From Streptomyces sp. RFCAC02 (lineage in GTDB: Bacteria; Actinomycetota; Actinomycetes; Streptomycetales; Streptomycetaceae), in the NCBI RefSeq assembly GCF_004193175.1, contig NZ_SAUH01000001.1, positions 372,001 through 436,000 of the forward strand: a stretch of 64,000 bases of DNA, in the 5' to 3' direction. The notes beneath the pieces were generated by a model. The model was not told the DNA's origin, made no database searches, and saw nothing but the letters and a program-made list of their open reading frames with translations. This document shows, piece by piece, positions 17,201-24,943 of the stretch. A program made the position numbers and the translations under genes. How positions within the stretch are numbered: position 1 is the stretch's first letter; each line of letters opens with the position of its first letter.

Positions 17201-17800
17201 TCACAGGGCGCGGTTGCGGCGGCGCGCCAGTTCGTCGGCCGGGTGGTCGGCGGGCACGGCGTCGCCCGTCTCGACGTGCTCGGCCTGGAGCTGGGCCAGC
17301 GCGCTCTCCACGTCGTTCCAGACGGCCCCGACGGCGATACCGAAGACACCGCGGCCGTCCTGGAGGAGCTGGGCGAGGTCGTCGGGCGACGAGCAGCGGT
17401 GCACGGCCGCCCCGTCGCTCATCAGGGTCATGCCGGCCAGCTCCGCGAGGTCCGCCGCGCGCAGGGCCGTGACGGCCGCCCTGATGCTCTGGAGGGACAC
17501 CCCCGCGTCCAGCAGGCGCTTGACGATCTTCAGCACCAGCACGTCGTGGAAGCTGTACAGGCGCTGGGTGCCCGAGCCGTGGGCCGGACGGATGCTGGGC
17601 TGCACGAGCCCGGTGCGCGCCCAGTAGTCGAGCTGGCGGTACGTGATGCCCGCCGCGGCACAGGCGCTCGGTCCCCGGTAGCCGAGCCGCTCGTGGGCCT
17701 CGCCGCCCCGGGGCCGGGCCGACGGCAGCAGCCCGCCGCGCGGCGAGCCGGGAAGGGCGGTCATCCCTCCGACCGCTCTGCTGTCGCCGTTACCTGTCAC
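17201..17800 (-). CDS. MerR family transcriptional regulator
   Basis: 199-aa regulator with a MerR-type HTH displaced to about residues 40-110: GYRGPSACAAAGITYRQLDYWARTGLVQPSIRPAHGSGTQRLYSFHDVLVLKIVKRLLDAG. The C-terminal part has no Cys-rich metal site, so it is not a metal sensor. Together with the DUF151 and FHA genes upstream it matches the actinobacterial cluster garA - MerR - DUF151 - MerR (Rv1827-Rv1830 in M. tuberculosis), where this would be the last MerR gene. GTG at 17800 with GGAGG 5 bases before it. The 30-residue N-terminal extension is low complexity. Confidence 0.9.
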   Translation of the reverse strand: MTGNGDSRAVGGMTALPGSPRGGLLPSARPRGGEAHERLGYRGPSACAAAGITYRQLDYWARTGLVQPSIRPAHGSGTQRLYSFHDVLVLKIVKRLLDAGVSLQSIRAAVTALRAADLAELAGMTLMSDGAAVHRCSSPDDLAQLLQDGRGVFGIAVGAVWNDVESALAQLQAEHVETGDAVPADHPADELARRRNRAL

Positions 17801-17945
17801 GCCGGCCTCCGTTCCGCATGTCCTTCTCCGCGCCGTCGCCGCTCACCGGCCGTCACGACGGGCACGCTCACCGCGTCCCTCACAAGACATGCCCCACGGA
17901 CGCCGGGCATCCACCTGCGACGCGTCACCGATCGCCCGCGAGGGG

Positions 17946-18419
17946 CTACTGGCTGTTCCTGCCGAAGTCCTCGGGCGAGATCTGGTCGAGGAATTCGCGG
18001 AACCGTTCCACCTCGTCCTCCTGCTCGTCCGGGATGATGATCCCCGCGTCGTCCAGCACCGCGTCACTGCCGTAGATGGGGGTGCCGGCGCGCAGCGCGA
18101 TCGCTATGGCGTCGGAGGGGCGGGCGCTGACCTCGACACCACTGGCGAACACCAGCTCGGCGTAGAACACGCCCTCGCGCAGATCGGTGATGCGGACGGC
18201 ACTCAGCTCCTGCCCCACCGCTTCCAGCACGTTCTTGAACAGGTCGTGCGTGAGCGGCCGGGCAGGGGTCATCCCCTGCTGGGCGAACGCGATGGCGGTC
18301 GCCTCCCCCGGTCCGATCCAGATCGGGAGATAGCGATCACCGCCGACTTCACGGAGGAGCACGATGGGCTGATTGTTGGGCATTTCCACCCGCACGCCCA
18401 CGACGTCGAGCTGATTCAC
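17946..18419 (-). CDS. DUF151 bifunctional-nuclease family protein
   Basis: 157-aa conserved protein: MNQLDVVGVRVEMPNNQPIV, then LPIWIGPGEATAIAFAQQG, and SARPSDAIAIALRAGTPIYGSDAVLDDAGI. These are the hallmark blocks of the DUF151 (BFN) domain; plant relatives have RNase/DNase activity, while bacterial members are uncharacterised. It is nearly universal beside a MerR gene and a GarA-type FHA gene in actinobacteria. GTG at 18419 with a loose AGGG upstream. Acidic C-terminal tail (DEQEDEVERFREFLDQI). Confidence 0.92.
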   Translation of the reverse strand: MNQLDVVGVRVEMPNNQPIVLLREVGGDRYLPIWIGPGEATAIAFAQQGMTPARPLTHDLFKNVLEAVGQELSAVRITDLREGVFYAELVFASGVEVSARPSDAIAIALRAGTPIYGSDAVLDDAGIIIPDEQEDEVERFREFLDQISPEDFGRNSQ

Positions 18420-18499
18420 ACAGCAACCCTAGGCGGTGCCCGGGTCTTTTGGATAGTCGAGCACCGCCGGGCGGCACCGGCGCGCCCCGGTGGGGGCGG

Positions 18500-19207
18500 T
18501 CAGAATCCGTGCCTGCTGGCGAAGAACACCAGCCGGTACTTGCCGATCTGGACCTCGTCGCCGTTGGCCAGGACCACCGAGTCGATCGGCTCCCGGTTGA
18601 CGTAGGTGCCGTTGAGGCTGCCCACGTCGCTGGCGCTGAAGGAGCCGTCCGGCTCGCGCCGGAACTCCACGTGACGGCGGGAGACCGTCACGTCGTCCAG
18701 GAAGATGTCGCACTGCGGGTGACGGCCGGCCGTGGTCTGCTCGCTGTCCAGGAGGAAGCGGCTGCCGGAGTTCGGGCCGCGGCGGACGATCAGCAGCGCG
18801 GAGCCGGGCGGCAGCGCGTCCACGGCGGCCTGGGCCTCGGCGGACAGCGCGGGGGCGGGGTGCTGCCCGGTGATCTCGGCCTCGTACGCCTCGAGGCCGC
18901 TGATGGAGATCGTGGAGGTGGTCTCCGACGAGCCCTCGGCGCCGGGGCGCAGCGGGTTGCCGCAGTTGGAGCAGAAACGGCTGGTCCCCGCGATGCGGTG
19001 ACCGCAGCGGGAGCAGGTCAGCGTGCCGTCGGCGGAGCCCTGGGAGCCTATCCCGCCGGGCGCCCCGACCTCGTCGCGGAACAACGGCCGTCCCTGCTCG
19101 GCGCCGGACGCCGTCGCTGGCGTGTCGCCATGCTGGCGGGCTCGGGGCCGCGCGGCACTGTGCATGCCGCTCTGACGCCTACCGAACAACCGAGCGAAAA
19201 AACTCAC
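18500..19207 (-). CDS. FHA-domain protein, GarA/OdhI-like, with zinc ribbon
   Basis: 235-aa signalling adaptor. A zinc ribbon (CSRCGHRIAGTSRFCSNCGNPL) at about 65-90 precedes an ETTST motif near residue 100, the counterpart of the threonine pair in GarA/OdhI phosphorylated by PknA/B/G-type kinases. The FHA domain follows (AGRHPQCDIFLDDVTVSRRHVEFRR, then SDVGSLNGTYVNREPI). In relatives the phosphorylated ETT motif folds back on the FHA domain and releases 2-oxoglutarate dehydrogenase, so a link to glutamate/TCA control is likely; the zinc ribbon is an addition relative to mycobacterial GarA. GTG at 19207 with GAGGGG 8 bases upstream; longer in-frame starts precede it but lack a good ribosome-binding site. 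Confidence 0.92.
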   Translation of the reverse strand: MSFFARLFGRRQSGMHSAARPRARQHGDTPATASGAEQGRPLFRDEVGAPGGIGSQGSADGTLTCSRCGHRIAGTSRFCSNCGNPLRPGAEGSSETTSTISISGLEAYEAEITGQHPAPALSAEAQAAVDALPPGSALLIVRRGPNSGSRFLLDSEQTTAGRHPQCDIFLDDVTVSRRHVEFRREPDGSFSASDVGSLNGTYVNREPIDSVVLANGDEVQIGKYRLVFFASRHGF

Positions 19208-19363
19208 CAGCGATCCCCTCGCACCTAGCCCGTCCCGCCCGCGGCGGGATGGTCCATTCTCTCTCACCGGCCACCGCGGTCACTTCCGACAACGTCCGCG
19301 GCCCCCGTTCAGTTTCCCTCACCCAGCGCCACCGGGGCCGGGCAGCCCCCGCGTCGCGGGCGA

Positions 19364-20224
19364 TCACGGTGACGACTGAGCGTAGTCAGGCTGCTCCGGC
19401 GACCGCAAGGCGTCCACCGTGATCGTCTCCGACCGCTCAACGCTCACGGACGCCTGATCGTTCTCCAGCGACTGGACCACTCCGCCCGGGATGTTCAGCG
19501 CCGGTTCCAGGTCCTGGGGCCGGCCGATGGCCCGGACGAGGTAGGGCGCGGAGACCGGGCGGCCGTCCAGCCGGATGCCGCCGTTGTCGTCCGTGAAGGC
19601 GGTCTCCGCGACGATCCTGACCTCGTTGATCTGGATGGCCTCGGCGCCCGCCGCGCGCAGTTCCTGCACCGCGTCCAGCAGCATATCCGCCTCGACCGTG
19701 CCGAGCGGATCGGCGATGCGCAGCGTGATGCCCGGCCCCCTGGCGGCCTCGGTGCCGGCGAGGACGCCGAGGCGGCCGGCACGCTCCTCGTTCTGCCGGC
19801 GGGCCTCCTCGGCCTGGTCCGAGCTGTTCTCCAGTTCGGTGCGCTGCCGCTCCAGGTCGGCGCGCTCGGCCTCAAGGCGCGCGGCGCGGTCGTCGAGGTC
19901 GCTGAGGATGCGCACCAGGTCCTCGGTACGGGCGCCGGCCAGGGCCGTGTCCTCGCTGTTCGCGGCGCGGACCTGGATCGCCAGGCCGAGGCCGAGGACG
20001 AACAGCAGCCCGGCGGCGACGAACTGGCTGCCGGTCGCGCGCGGCGGCCACAGGGCCGCCAGCAGGAGCCGCGCGCCCGCGGGCCGGGACGCGGCCGGCC
20101 CGCCGTCGTCGCCGTCCCCCGCCGCTCCGGTGGCGGTGTCCTGGGACGGCGGGGTGTCCGCGTCCGTTCCGCGGATACCGTCCGCTGCTCCGTCCGGGTG
20201 CTCCCGGGGCGGTGTGCCGGTCAC
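19364..20224 (-). CDS. DUF881 family membrane-anchored protein
   Basis: 286-aa protein with a disordered cytoplasmic N-terminus, one membrane segment (FVAAGLLFVLGLGLAIQV), a coiled coil (LEAERADLERQRTELENSSDQAEEARRQ) and a DUF881 domain (GPGITLRIADPL...ILLDAVQELRAAGAEAIQINEVRIV...). Third gene of the DUF881-Sbp-DUF881 operon; GTG at 20224 lies 4 bases after the sbp stop, so translation is coupled. These operons occur near cell-envelope or division functions in actinobacteria and Gram-positives; their role is not known in detail. Confidence 0.9.
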   Translation of the reverse strand: MTGTPPREHPDGAADGIRGTDADTPPSQDTATGAAGDGDDGGPAASRPAGARLLLAALWPPRATGSQFVAAGLLFVLGLGLAIQVRAANSEDTALAGARTEDLVRILSDLDDRAARLEAERADLERQRTELENSSDQAEEARRQNEERAGRLGVLAGTEAARGPGITLRIADPLGTVEADMLLDAVQELRAAGAEAIQINEVRIVAETAFTDDNGGIRLDGRPVSAPYLVRAIGRPQDLEPALNIPGGVVQSLENDQASVSVERSETITVDALRSPEQPDYAQSSP

Positions 20225-20228
20225 CGGC

Positions 20229-20561
20229 TCACGCTCCGAGGACGTGCCGGCGGATGGCCGCGGCGTTCGAGAAGATCCGGACACCGAGGACGACCACGAC
20301 GCCCGTGGAGAGCTGCGAGCCGACACCCAGCTCGTCGCCGAGGAAGACGATCAGCGCGGCCACCGTGACGTTCGACAGGAAGGAGACGACGAAGACCTTG
20401 TCGTCGAAGACCCGGTCCAGCATGGCGCGCAGGCCGCCGAAGACCGCGTCGAGCGCGGCGACCACGGCGATCGGCAGGTAGGGCTCCACCCCCGCGGGCA
20501 CGACCGGCCGGGTGAGGACACCCGCGACGACTCCGGCCACCAGGCCGAGAACGGCGATCAC
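20229..20561 (-). CDS. sbp: Small basic protein (Sbp/DUF1290), membrane protein
   Basis: 110-aa protein with three hydrophobic segments (VLGLVAGVVAGVL, PIAVVAALDAVFGGLRAML, NVTVAALIVFLGDELGVG), the standard Sbp/DUF1290 layout; in Bacillus the homologue lies upstream of ftsA. GTG at 20561 overlaps the preceding DUF881 stop codon in a GTGA, so the two are translationally coupled. The last residues (FSNAAAIRRHVLGA) match family ends. Confidence 0.92.
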   Translation of the reverse strand: MIAVLGLVAGVVAGVLTRPVVPAGVEPYLPIAVVAALDAVFGGLRAMLDRVFDDKVFVVSFLSNVTVAALIVFLGDELGVGSQLSTGVVVVLGVRIFSNAAAIRRHVLGA

Positions 20562-21460
20562 TGCTGGTTCCCCTCTCCCGCCGCGCCGCCGGCGGCCGCC
20601 GGGACGGCGACACGGGTGGCGAGGCTCGTGGCGGCGGGCAGCGCGAGGTCGTCACGGACCCCGCTGTTCACCCGGATGCCGTACTCGTCGTGGAGCGCGC
20701 GCAGGTACTCCCCCGCGAGTCCGCCGTCGAGACCGGCCGCCAGAGCTTCCGGGTCACCGACCGCGAGGACGGTGTACGGCGGGACCAGCGGCCGGTTGTC
20801 GACGAGGACGGCGTCGCCCGCGGCGCGGATGGCGGTCAGGGCGGTGAGCCGGTGACCGTTGATGGATATCGCCTCGGCGCGCGCCTGCCACAGGCCGTTG
20901 ACGACCCGCTGGAGGTCGCGGTCGCGGACGCGCCCGGTGTCGGTGAAGCCGTCGACGCGCGAGTCGCCGGGCCGGGCGGCGTCCGGGGCGTCGTCGAGGG
21001 TCACCTCGACGCCGGGGCCGGTCACCGGCGTCTCGCCGGCGAGCAGCGCGACGACATCGTCCTCGCCCGGCCCGTCGTCGTCCAGGGCCTCGTCGCGCAG
21101 CGCGGCGACCTCGTCCCGCAGGGCGTCGATGTCGGCGTCGAGGGCGTCGAGGCGGGCACCGTCCGCCTCGACGCGCTCCAGCAGCTCGGCACGCTCCCGC
21201 GCGACCGCGGGGGCGTCCTCGCGGGCCTGGGCGGCCCCCAGGGTGACCACGGCCGCCGCGAGCAGCAGGCCGCCCGCCAGCCACAGCCGCGCCCGGAGCG
21301 TACGGGGCAGCGGTGCGCTCCCCGACGCCCGCCGGCCGGCCGCCGCGGCCGCGTACCCCTCGTCGAGGGTGTGGCTCATGACGGTGGTCAGCAAGGACAT
21401 GGAGGCGTCGGGGCGCGCGGGGCGGCGCGGGCCGGGCTCCTGCTGTGGCATGGCGGGCAT
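20558..21460 (-). CDS. DUF881 family membrane-anchored protein
   Basis: 300-aa first gene of the three-gene operon. One membrane segment (LWLAGGLLLAAAVVTLGAA) near residue 65, then an acidic coiled coil (ELLERVEADGARLDALDADIDALRDEVAAL) and a DUF881 domain (GPGVEVTLDDAP...LQRVVNGLWQARAEAISINGHRL...). Only the C-terminal two thirds is well conserved with its paralogue at 19364. ATG at 21460 has no strong ribosome-binding site; an internal ATG 9 bases later is possible. A 6-bp inverted repeat sits just upstream. Confidence 0.9.
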   Translation of the reverse strand: MPAMPQQEPGPRRPARPDASMSLLTTVMSHTLDEGYAAAAAGRRASGSAPLPRTLRARLWLAGGLLLAAAVVTLGAAQAREDAPAVARERAELLERVEADGARLDALDADIDALRDEVAALRDEALDDDGPGEDDVVALLAGETPVTGPGVEVTLDDAPDAARPGDSRVDGFTDTGRVRDRDLQRVVNGLWQARAEAISINGHRLTALTAIRAAGDAVLVDNRPLVPPYTVLAVGDPEALAAGLDGGLAGEYLRALHDEYGIRVNSGVRDDLALPAATSLATRVAVPAAAGGAAGEGNQQ

Positions 21461-21463
21461 GAT

Positions 21464-21481
21464 TGCACGCCATGCCGTGCA
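21464..21481. promoter_or_regulatory. Inverted repeat before the DUF881-Sbp operon
   Basis: TGCACG and CGTGCA face each other over 6 nt, 4 bases upstream of the first start codon of the operon. Position suggests a regulatory site or a small leader hairpin. Confidence 0.35.
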
Positions 21482-21490
21482 GGGGCGAAA

Positions 21491-21510
21491 CGGGCCGGTG
21501 GCCAGGCCCG
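21491..21510 (-). terminator. Hairpin after nucleotidyltransferase gene
   Basis: CGGGCC pairs with GGCCCG across 8 nt, 17 bases past the stop codon of the gene at 21527. Short stem, so a weak call. Confidence 0.35.
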
Positions 21511-21526
21511 TTGACGCGGCGTCGGG

Positions 21527-24022
21527 TCAGTGCTCCGCGCTGTCGACGACCCCCGCCCAGCTGTCGAGGAGTTCCTGCGCGGCCGCGTCGTCGGGGCCCT
21601 CGGCCCACAGGTGGGTGACGGCCTCGGCCGGGTCGGGCAGGACGAGGATCCACCGGCCGTCGGACTCGACGACGCGCACGCCGTCCGTCGTGTCCACCGA
21701 CCGGTCGCCCGCCGCCTCCACGACGCGCCGCATGACCAGGCCCTTGATGGCCCAGGGGGTGGCGATGTCGCGGTGCAGCACGTGCGCCCTGGGGATGCGC
21801 GCCTCGATCTGGCTGAGCGAGAGCTGGGTGCGGGCGACGAGGCCGACGAGCCGGGCGAACGCGGCGGTGGCGTCGAAGACGGAGCTGAACTCGGGGACGA
21901 TGAAGCCGCCCTGGCCGTCGCCGCCGAAGACGGAGCCCTCCTTGTGGGCGACACGGGTGAGGTCGTCGGGCGATGTGGTGGTCCACTCGACCTCGGTGCC
22001 GTGGTAGGCGGCGACCTGCTCGGCGATGCGGGTCGTCGTCACCGGGAGGGCGACGCGGCCGCTGCGGCGCTCGGCGGCCACCAGGTCGAGCATGACGAGC
22101 AGGGCGCGCTGGTCCTCGATGATGCGGCCGCGCTCGTCCACGAGGGCGAACCGTTCGCCGACCGGGTCGAAGCGGACACCGAACGCGGCGCGGGACGAGG
22201 CCACGATCTCGCCGAGCCGCACCAGACCGGCGCGGCGTGCCTCGGCGGTCTCGGTGGGGCGGCTCTCGTCGAGGCCGGGGTTGATGGTGAGGGCGTCCAC
22301 GCCGAGCCGCCCGAGGAGGCTCGGCAGGACGAGTCCGGCGCTGCCGTTGGCGGCGTCCACGACGATCTTCAGGCCGGAGTCGGCGACGCCCGTGGTGTCC
22401 ACGGCGCGCAGGACGGACCCGGTGTAGGCGTCGAAGACGCTGGCGGGGAACGCCAGGTCGCCGATCTCGCCGGGGAACGCGCGGCGGTACTCCTGGCGGG
22501 CGTACACGCGGTCCAGCTTGCGCTGGCGGGCCTGGGAGAGGTCCGCGCCGCGCTCGTCGAAGAACATGATGTCGACGGAGTCCGGCACGCCCGGCGTGGT
22601 GCGGATCATGACGCCGCCGGCGCTGCCGCGGGCGGTCTGCTGGCGGGCGACGGGCAGCGGCACGTTCTCCAGGTCGCGGACGTCGATGGCGCTGGCCTGC
22701 AGCGCGGAGATCACGGCCCGCTTGAGGGCGCGCGCGCCGCGGGAGTGGTCCCGGGCGGTGGTGACGGTCGAGCCCTTCTTGAGGGTGGTGGCGTAGGCAC
22801 TGGCGAGGCGGACCGCCAGCTCGGGAGTGATCTCAACGTTGAGGATGCCGGAGACGCCGCGGGCGCCGAAGAGGTTGGCCTGGCCCCGGGACTCCCAGAT
22901 GACGGAGGTGTTGACGAACGCGCCGGCCTCGATCGTCTTGAACGGGTAGACGCGCACATTGCCCTGGACGATGGATTCCTCGCCGATCAGGCACTCGTCG
23001 CCGATGACGGCGCCGTCCTCGATGCGGGCGGCGCGCATGACGTCGGTGTTCTTGCCGATGACGCAGCCGCGCAGGTTCGTCTGGGGGCCGATGTAGACGT
23101 TGTCGTGGACGACGGCGCGGTGCAGGAAGGCGTCCGACTTGACGACGACGTTGGAGCCGACGACGGTGTGCTCGCGCAGCTCGGCGCCGGCCTCGATCTT
23201 CGCGTAGTCGCCGATGTAGAGGGGGCCGCGGAGCTTCGCGTCGGGGTGGACCTCGGCGCCCTCGGCGACCCAGACGCCGGGCGAGATCTCGAAGCCGTCG
23301 ATCTCGACGTCGACCTTGCCCTCCAGCACGTCGGCCTGGGCCTTCACATAGCTCTCGTGGGTGCCGACGTCCTCCCAGTAGCCCTCGGCGACATAGCCGT
23401 AGATGGGCTTGCCCTCCTTCATCAGGCGGGGGAAGACGTCGCCGGACCAGTCGACGGAGGCGTCGGCCTCGACGTAGTCGAAGACCTCGGGCTCCATGAC
23501 GTAGATACCGGTGTTGACGGTGTCGGAGAAGACCTGGCCCCAGGTCGGCTTCTCCAGGAAACGCTCGACCCGGCCGTTCTCGTCGACGATGGTGATGCCG
23601 AATTCGAGGGGGTTCGGGACGCGGGTGAGGCAGACCGTGACGAGGGCGCCGCGTTCCTTGTGGTAGCGGATCAGATCGGTGAGGTCGAAGTCGGTGAGGG
23701 CGTCACCGGAAATCACGAGGAACGAGTCGTCCTTCAGCGCGTCCTCGGCGTTCTTCACGCTGCCGGCGGTACCGAGGGGCTTTTCCTCATGGGCGTAGGT
23801 GAGGTCCATTCCCAGTTCCTCGCCGTCGCCGAAATAGTTCTTGACGAGGGAGGCGAGGAATTGCACGGTGACCACGGTCTCGGTCAGGCCGTGGCGCTTC
23901 AGGAGCCGCAGGACGTGCTCCATGATCGGACGGTTCGCCACGGGCAGCAGCGGTTTCGGCATGCTCGCGGTCATCGGGCGAAGCCGGGTGCCTTCGCCAC
24001 CAGCCATTACTACGGCCTTCAT
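21527..24022 (-). CDS. Sugar-1-phosphate nucleotidyltransferase fused to a degenerate phosphomannomutase domain
   Basis: 831-aa three-part protein. (1) Residues 1-235: nucleotidyltransferase with the signature [37 protein letters not shown] and EGYWEDVGT. (2) About 250-370: left-handed beta-helix hexapeptide repeats ([24 protein letters not shown]...). (3) About 375-831: phosphohexomutase-like domain. The nucleotidyltransferase looks active, and such Streptomyces proteins are annotated as mannose-1-phosphate guanylyltransferases. In part 3 the serine loop reads TARDHSRGA rather than TASHNP, and the metal loop DGDxDR is replaced by FDPVGER, so mutase activity is doubtful. ATG at 24022. A role in GDP-mannose supply for glycans or phosphatidylinositol mannosides is plausible, given the transferase gene upstream. 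Confidence 0.92.
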   Translation of the reverse strand: MKAVVMAGGEGTRLRPMTASMPKPLLPVANRPIMEHVLRLLKRHGLTETVVTVQFLASLVKNYFGDGEELGMDLTYAHEEKPLGTAGSVKNAEDALKDDSFLVISGDALTDFDLTDLIRYHKERGALVTVCLTRVPNPLEFGITIVDENGRVERFLEKPTWGQVFSDTVNTGIYVMEPEVFDYVEADASVDWSGDVFPRLMKEGKPIYGYVAEGYWEDVGTHESYVKAQADVLEGKVDVEIDGFEISPGVWVAEGAEVHPDAKLRGPLYIGDYAKIEAGAELREHTVVGSNVVVKSDAFLHRAVVHDNVYIGPQTNLRGCVIGKNTDVMRAARIEDGAVIGDECLIGEESIVQGNVRVYPFKTIEAGAFVNTSVIWESRGQANLFGARGVSGILNVEITPELAVRLASAYATTLKKGSTVTTARDHSRGARALKRAVISALQASAIDVRDLENVPLPVARQQTARGSAGGVMIRTTPGVPDSVDIMFFDERGADLSQARQRKLDRVYARQEYRRAFPGEIGDLAFPASVFDAYTGSVLRAVDTTGVADSGLKIVVDAANGSAGLVLPSLLGRLGVDALTINPGLDESRPTETAEARRAGLVRLGEIVASSRAAFGVRFDPVGERFALVDERGRIIEDQRALLVMLDLVAAERRSGRVALPVTTTRIAEQVAAYHGTEVEWTTTSPDDLTRVAHKEGSVFGGDGQGGFIVPEFSSVFDATAAFARLVGLVARTQLSLSQIEARIPRAHVLHRDIATPWAIKGLVMRRVVEAAGDRSVDTTDGVRVVESDGRWILVLPDPAEAVTHLWAEGPDDAAAQELLDSWAGVVDSAEH

Positions 24023-24157
24023 ATCGGAAGTGTCCTCCTTGAGGATTCGTCAGTCACTCCGACCGCGCCCGTCTGGAGGGGCCCAGGCCCGGGGTGGCTC
24101 CCCGGAATAGTGCGGCACATGCGGGCGCCAGGCCCCTGCGACACTGCCAGGGCGAGC

Positions 24158-24769
24158 TCAGTCGGCGGTGGGATGATCCGCCTTCAGCAGACGACGGACC
24201 TGGACCACGTAGAGAATCCCTGCCCACCAGTACAGCCCTGTACCCCAGCCTGCGAACGCCCATCCGAAAATAGCAGCGAGTGACGCCACCCAGCCACTTC
24301 CGTCACTGAGGAGAAGCAGCGGGAAGGCGTACATGAGGTTGAATGTGGCGGCCTTGCCGAGGAAGTTCACCTGGGGCGGGGCATAGCCGTGCCGGTCGAG
24401 GCGCCAGACCATGACGAGGAGCGTCAGCTCCCTCGCGAGGAGCAGCCCGGTGAGCCACAGCGGCAGGATGTCCCGCCAGGTGAGGCCGACGAGGGTGGAC
24501 AGGATGTAGAGGCGGTCCGCCGCGGGGTCGAGGACGCGGCCGAGGGCGCTGATCTGGTTCCAGCGGCGGGCCAGTTTGCCGTCGAGGTAGTCGCTGACGC
24601 CGCTCGCCGCGAGGACGAGGAGCGCCCAGCCGTCGAGGTCGGGGCCGTCGAAGACCGGGGAGAGGACGAGCCAGAGGAACACCGGTACGCCGACGAGCCG
24701 GGCCATGCTGAGGATGTTCGGAATGGTGAGGACGCGATCCGTCTGAATGCGTGTCTCCTGGACCTCCAC
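24158..24769 (-). CDS. CDP-alcohol phosphatidyltransferase family protein
   Basis: 203-aa integral membrane enzyme of phospholipid headgroup synthesis. The diagnostic motif is complete: D60-x2-D63-G-x2-A-R-x8-G-x3-D81-x3-D85 (SDYLDGKLARRWNQISALGR then VLDPAADRL), i.e. the metal-binding active site shared by PgsA, PgsA1 (PIS) and cardiolipin synthases of this class. About six membrane helices. Which alcohol (glycerol-phosphate, inositol-phosphate or PG) it uses cannot be told from this sequence. GTG at 24769 with AGGAGG 8 bases upstream. It may share a transcript with the downstream nucleotidyltransferase gene (135-base gap). Confidence 0.9.
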   Translation of the reverse strand: MEVQETRIQTDRVLTIPNILSMARLVGVPVFLWLVLSPVFDGPDLDGWALLVLAASGVSDYLDGKLARRWNQISALGRVLDPAADRLYILSTLVGLTWRDILPLWLTGLLLARELTLLVMVWRLDRHGYAPPQVNFLGKAATFNLMYAFPLLLLSDGSGWVASLAAIFGWAFAGWGTGLYWWAGILYVVQVRRLLKADHPTAD

Positions 24770-24943
24770 CCGGAAGCCTCCTGTTGTCCCCGTGCCGGTG
24801 TCCCGGTTGTCGTCGTGCCCCAGAACTCTACCGACCCCGGCCGGCGGCGCGGCCGGAGGGGCCGATCGCCGTGACTTAGGCTTTTATGTGGTTTGCGGCC
24901 CGGAACCGTGGCCGTCGGTCATCGGACGCGCAAGGCGGGTGTG

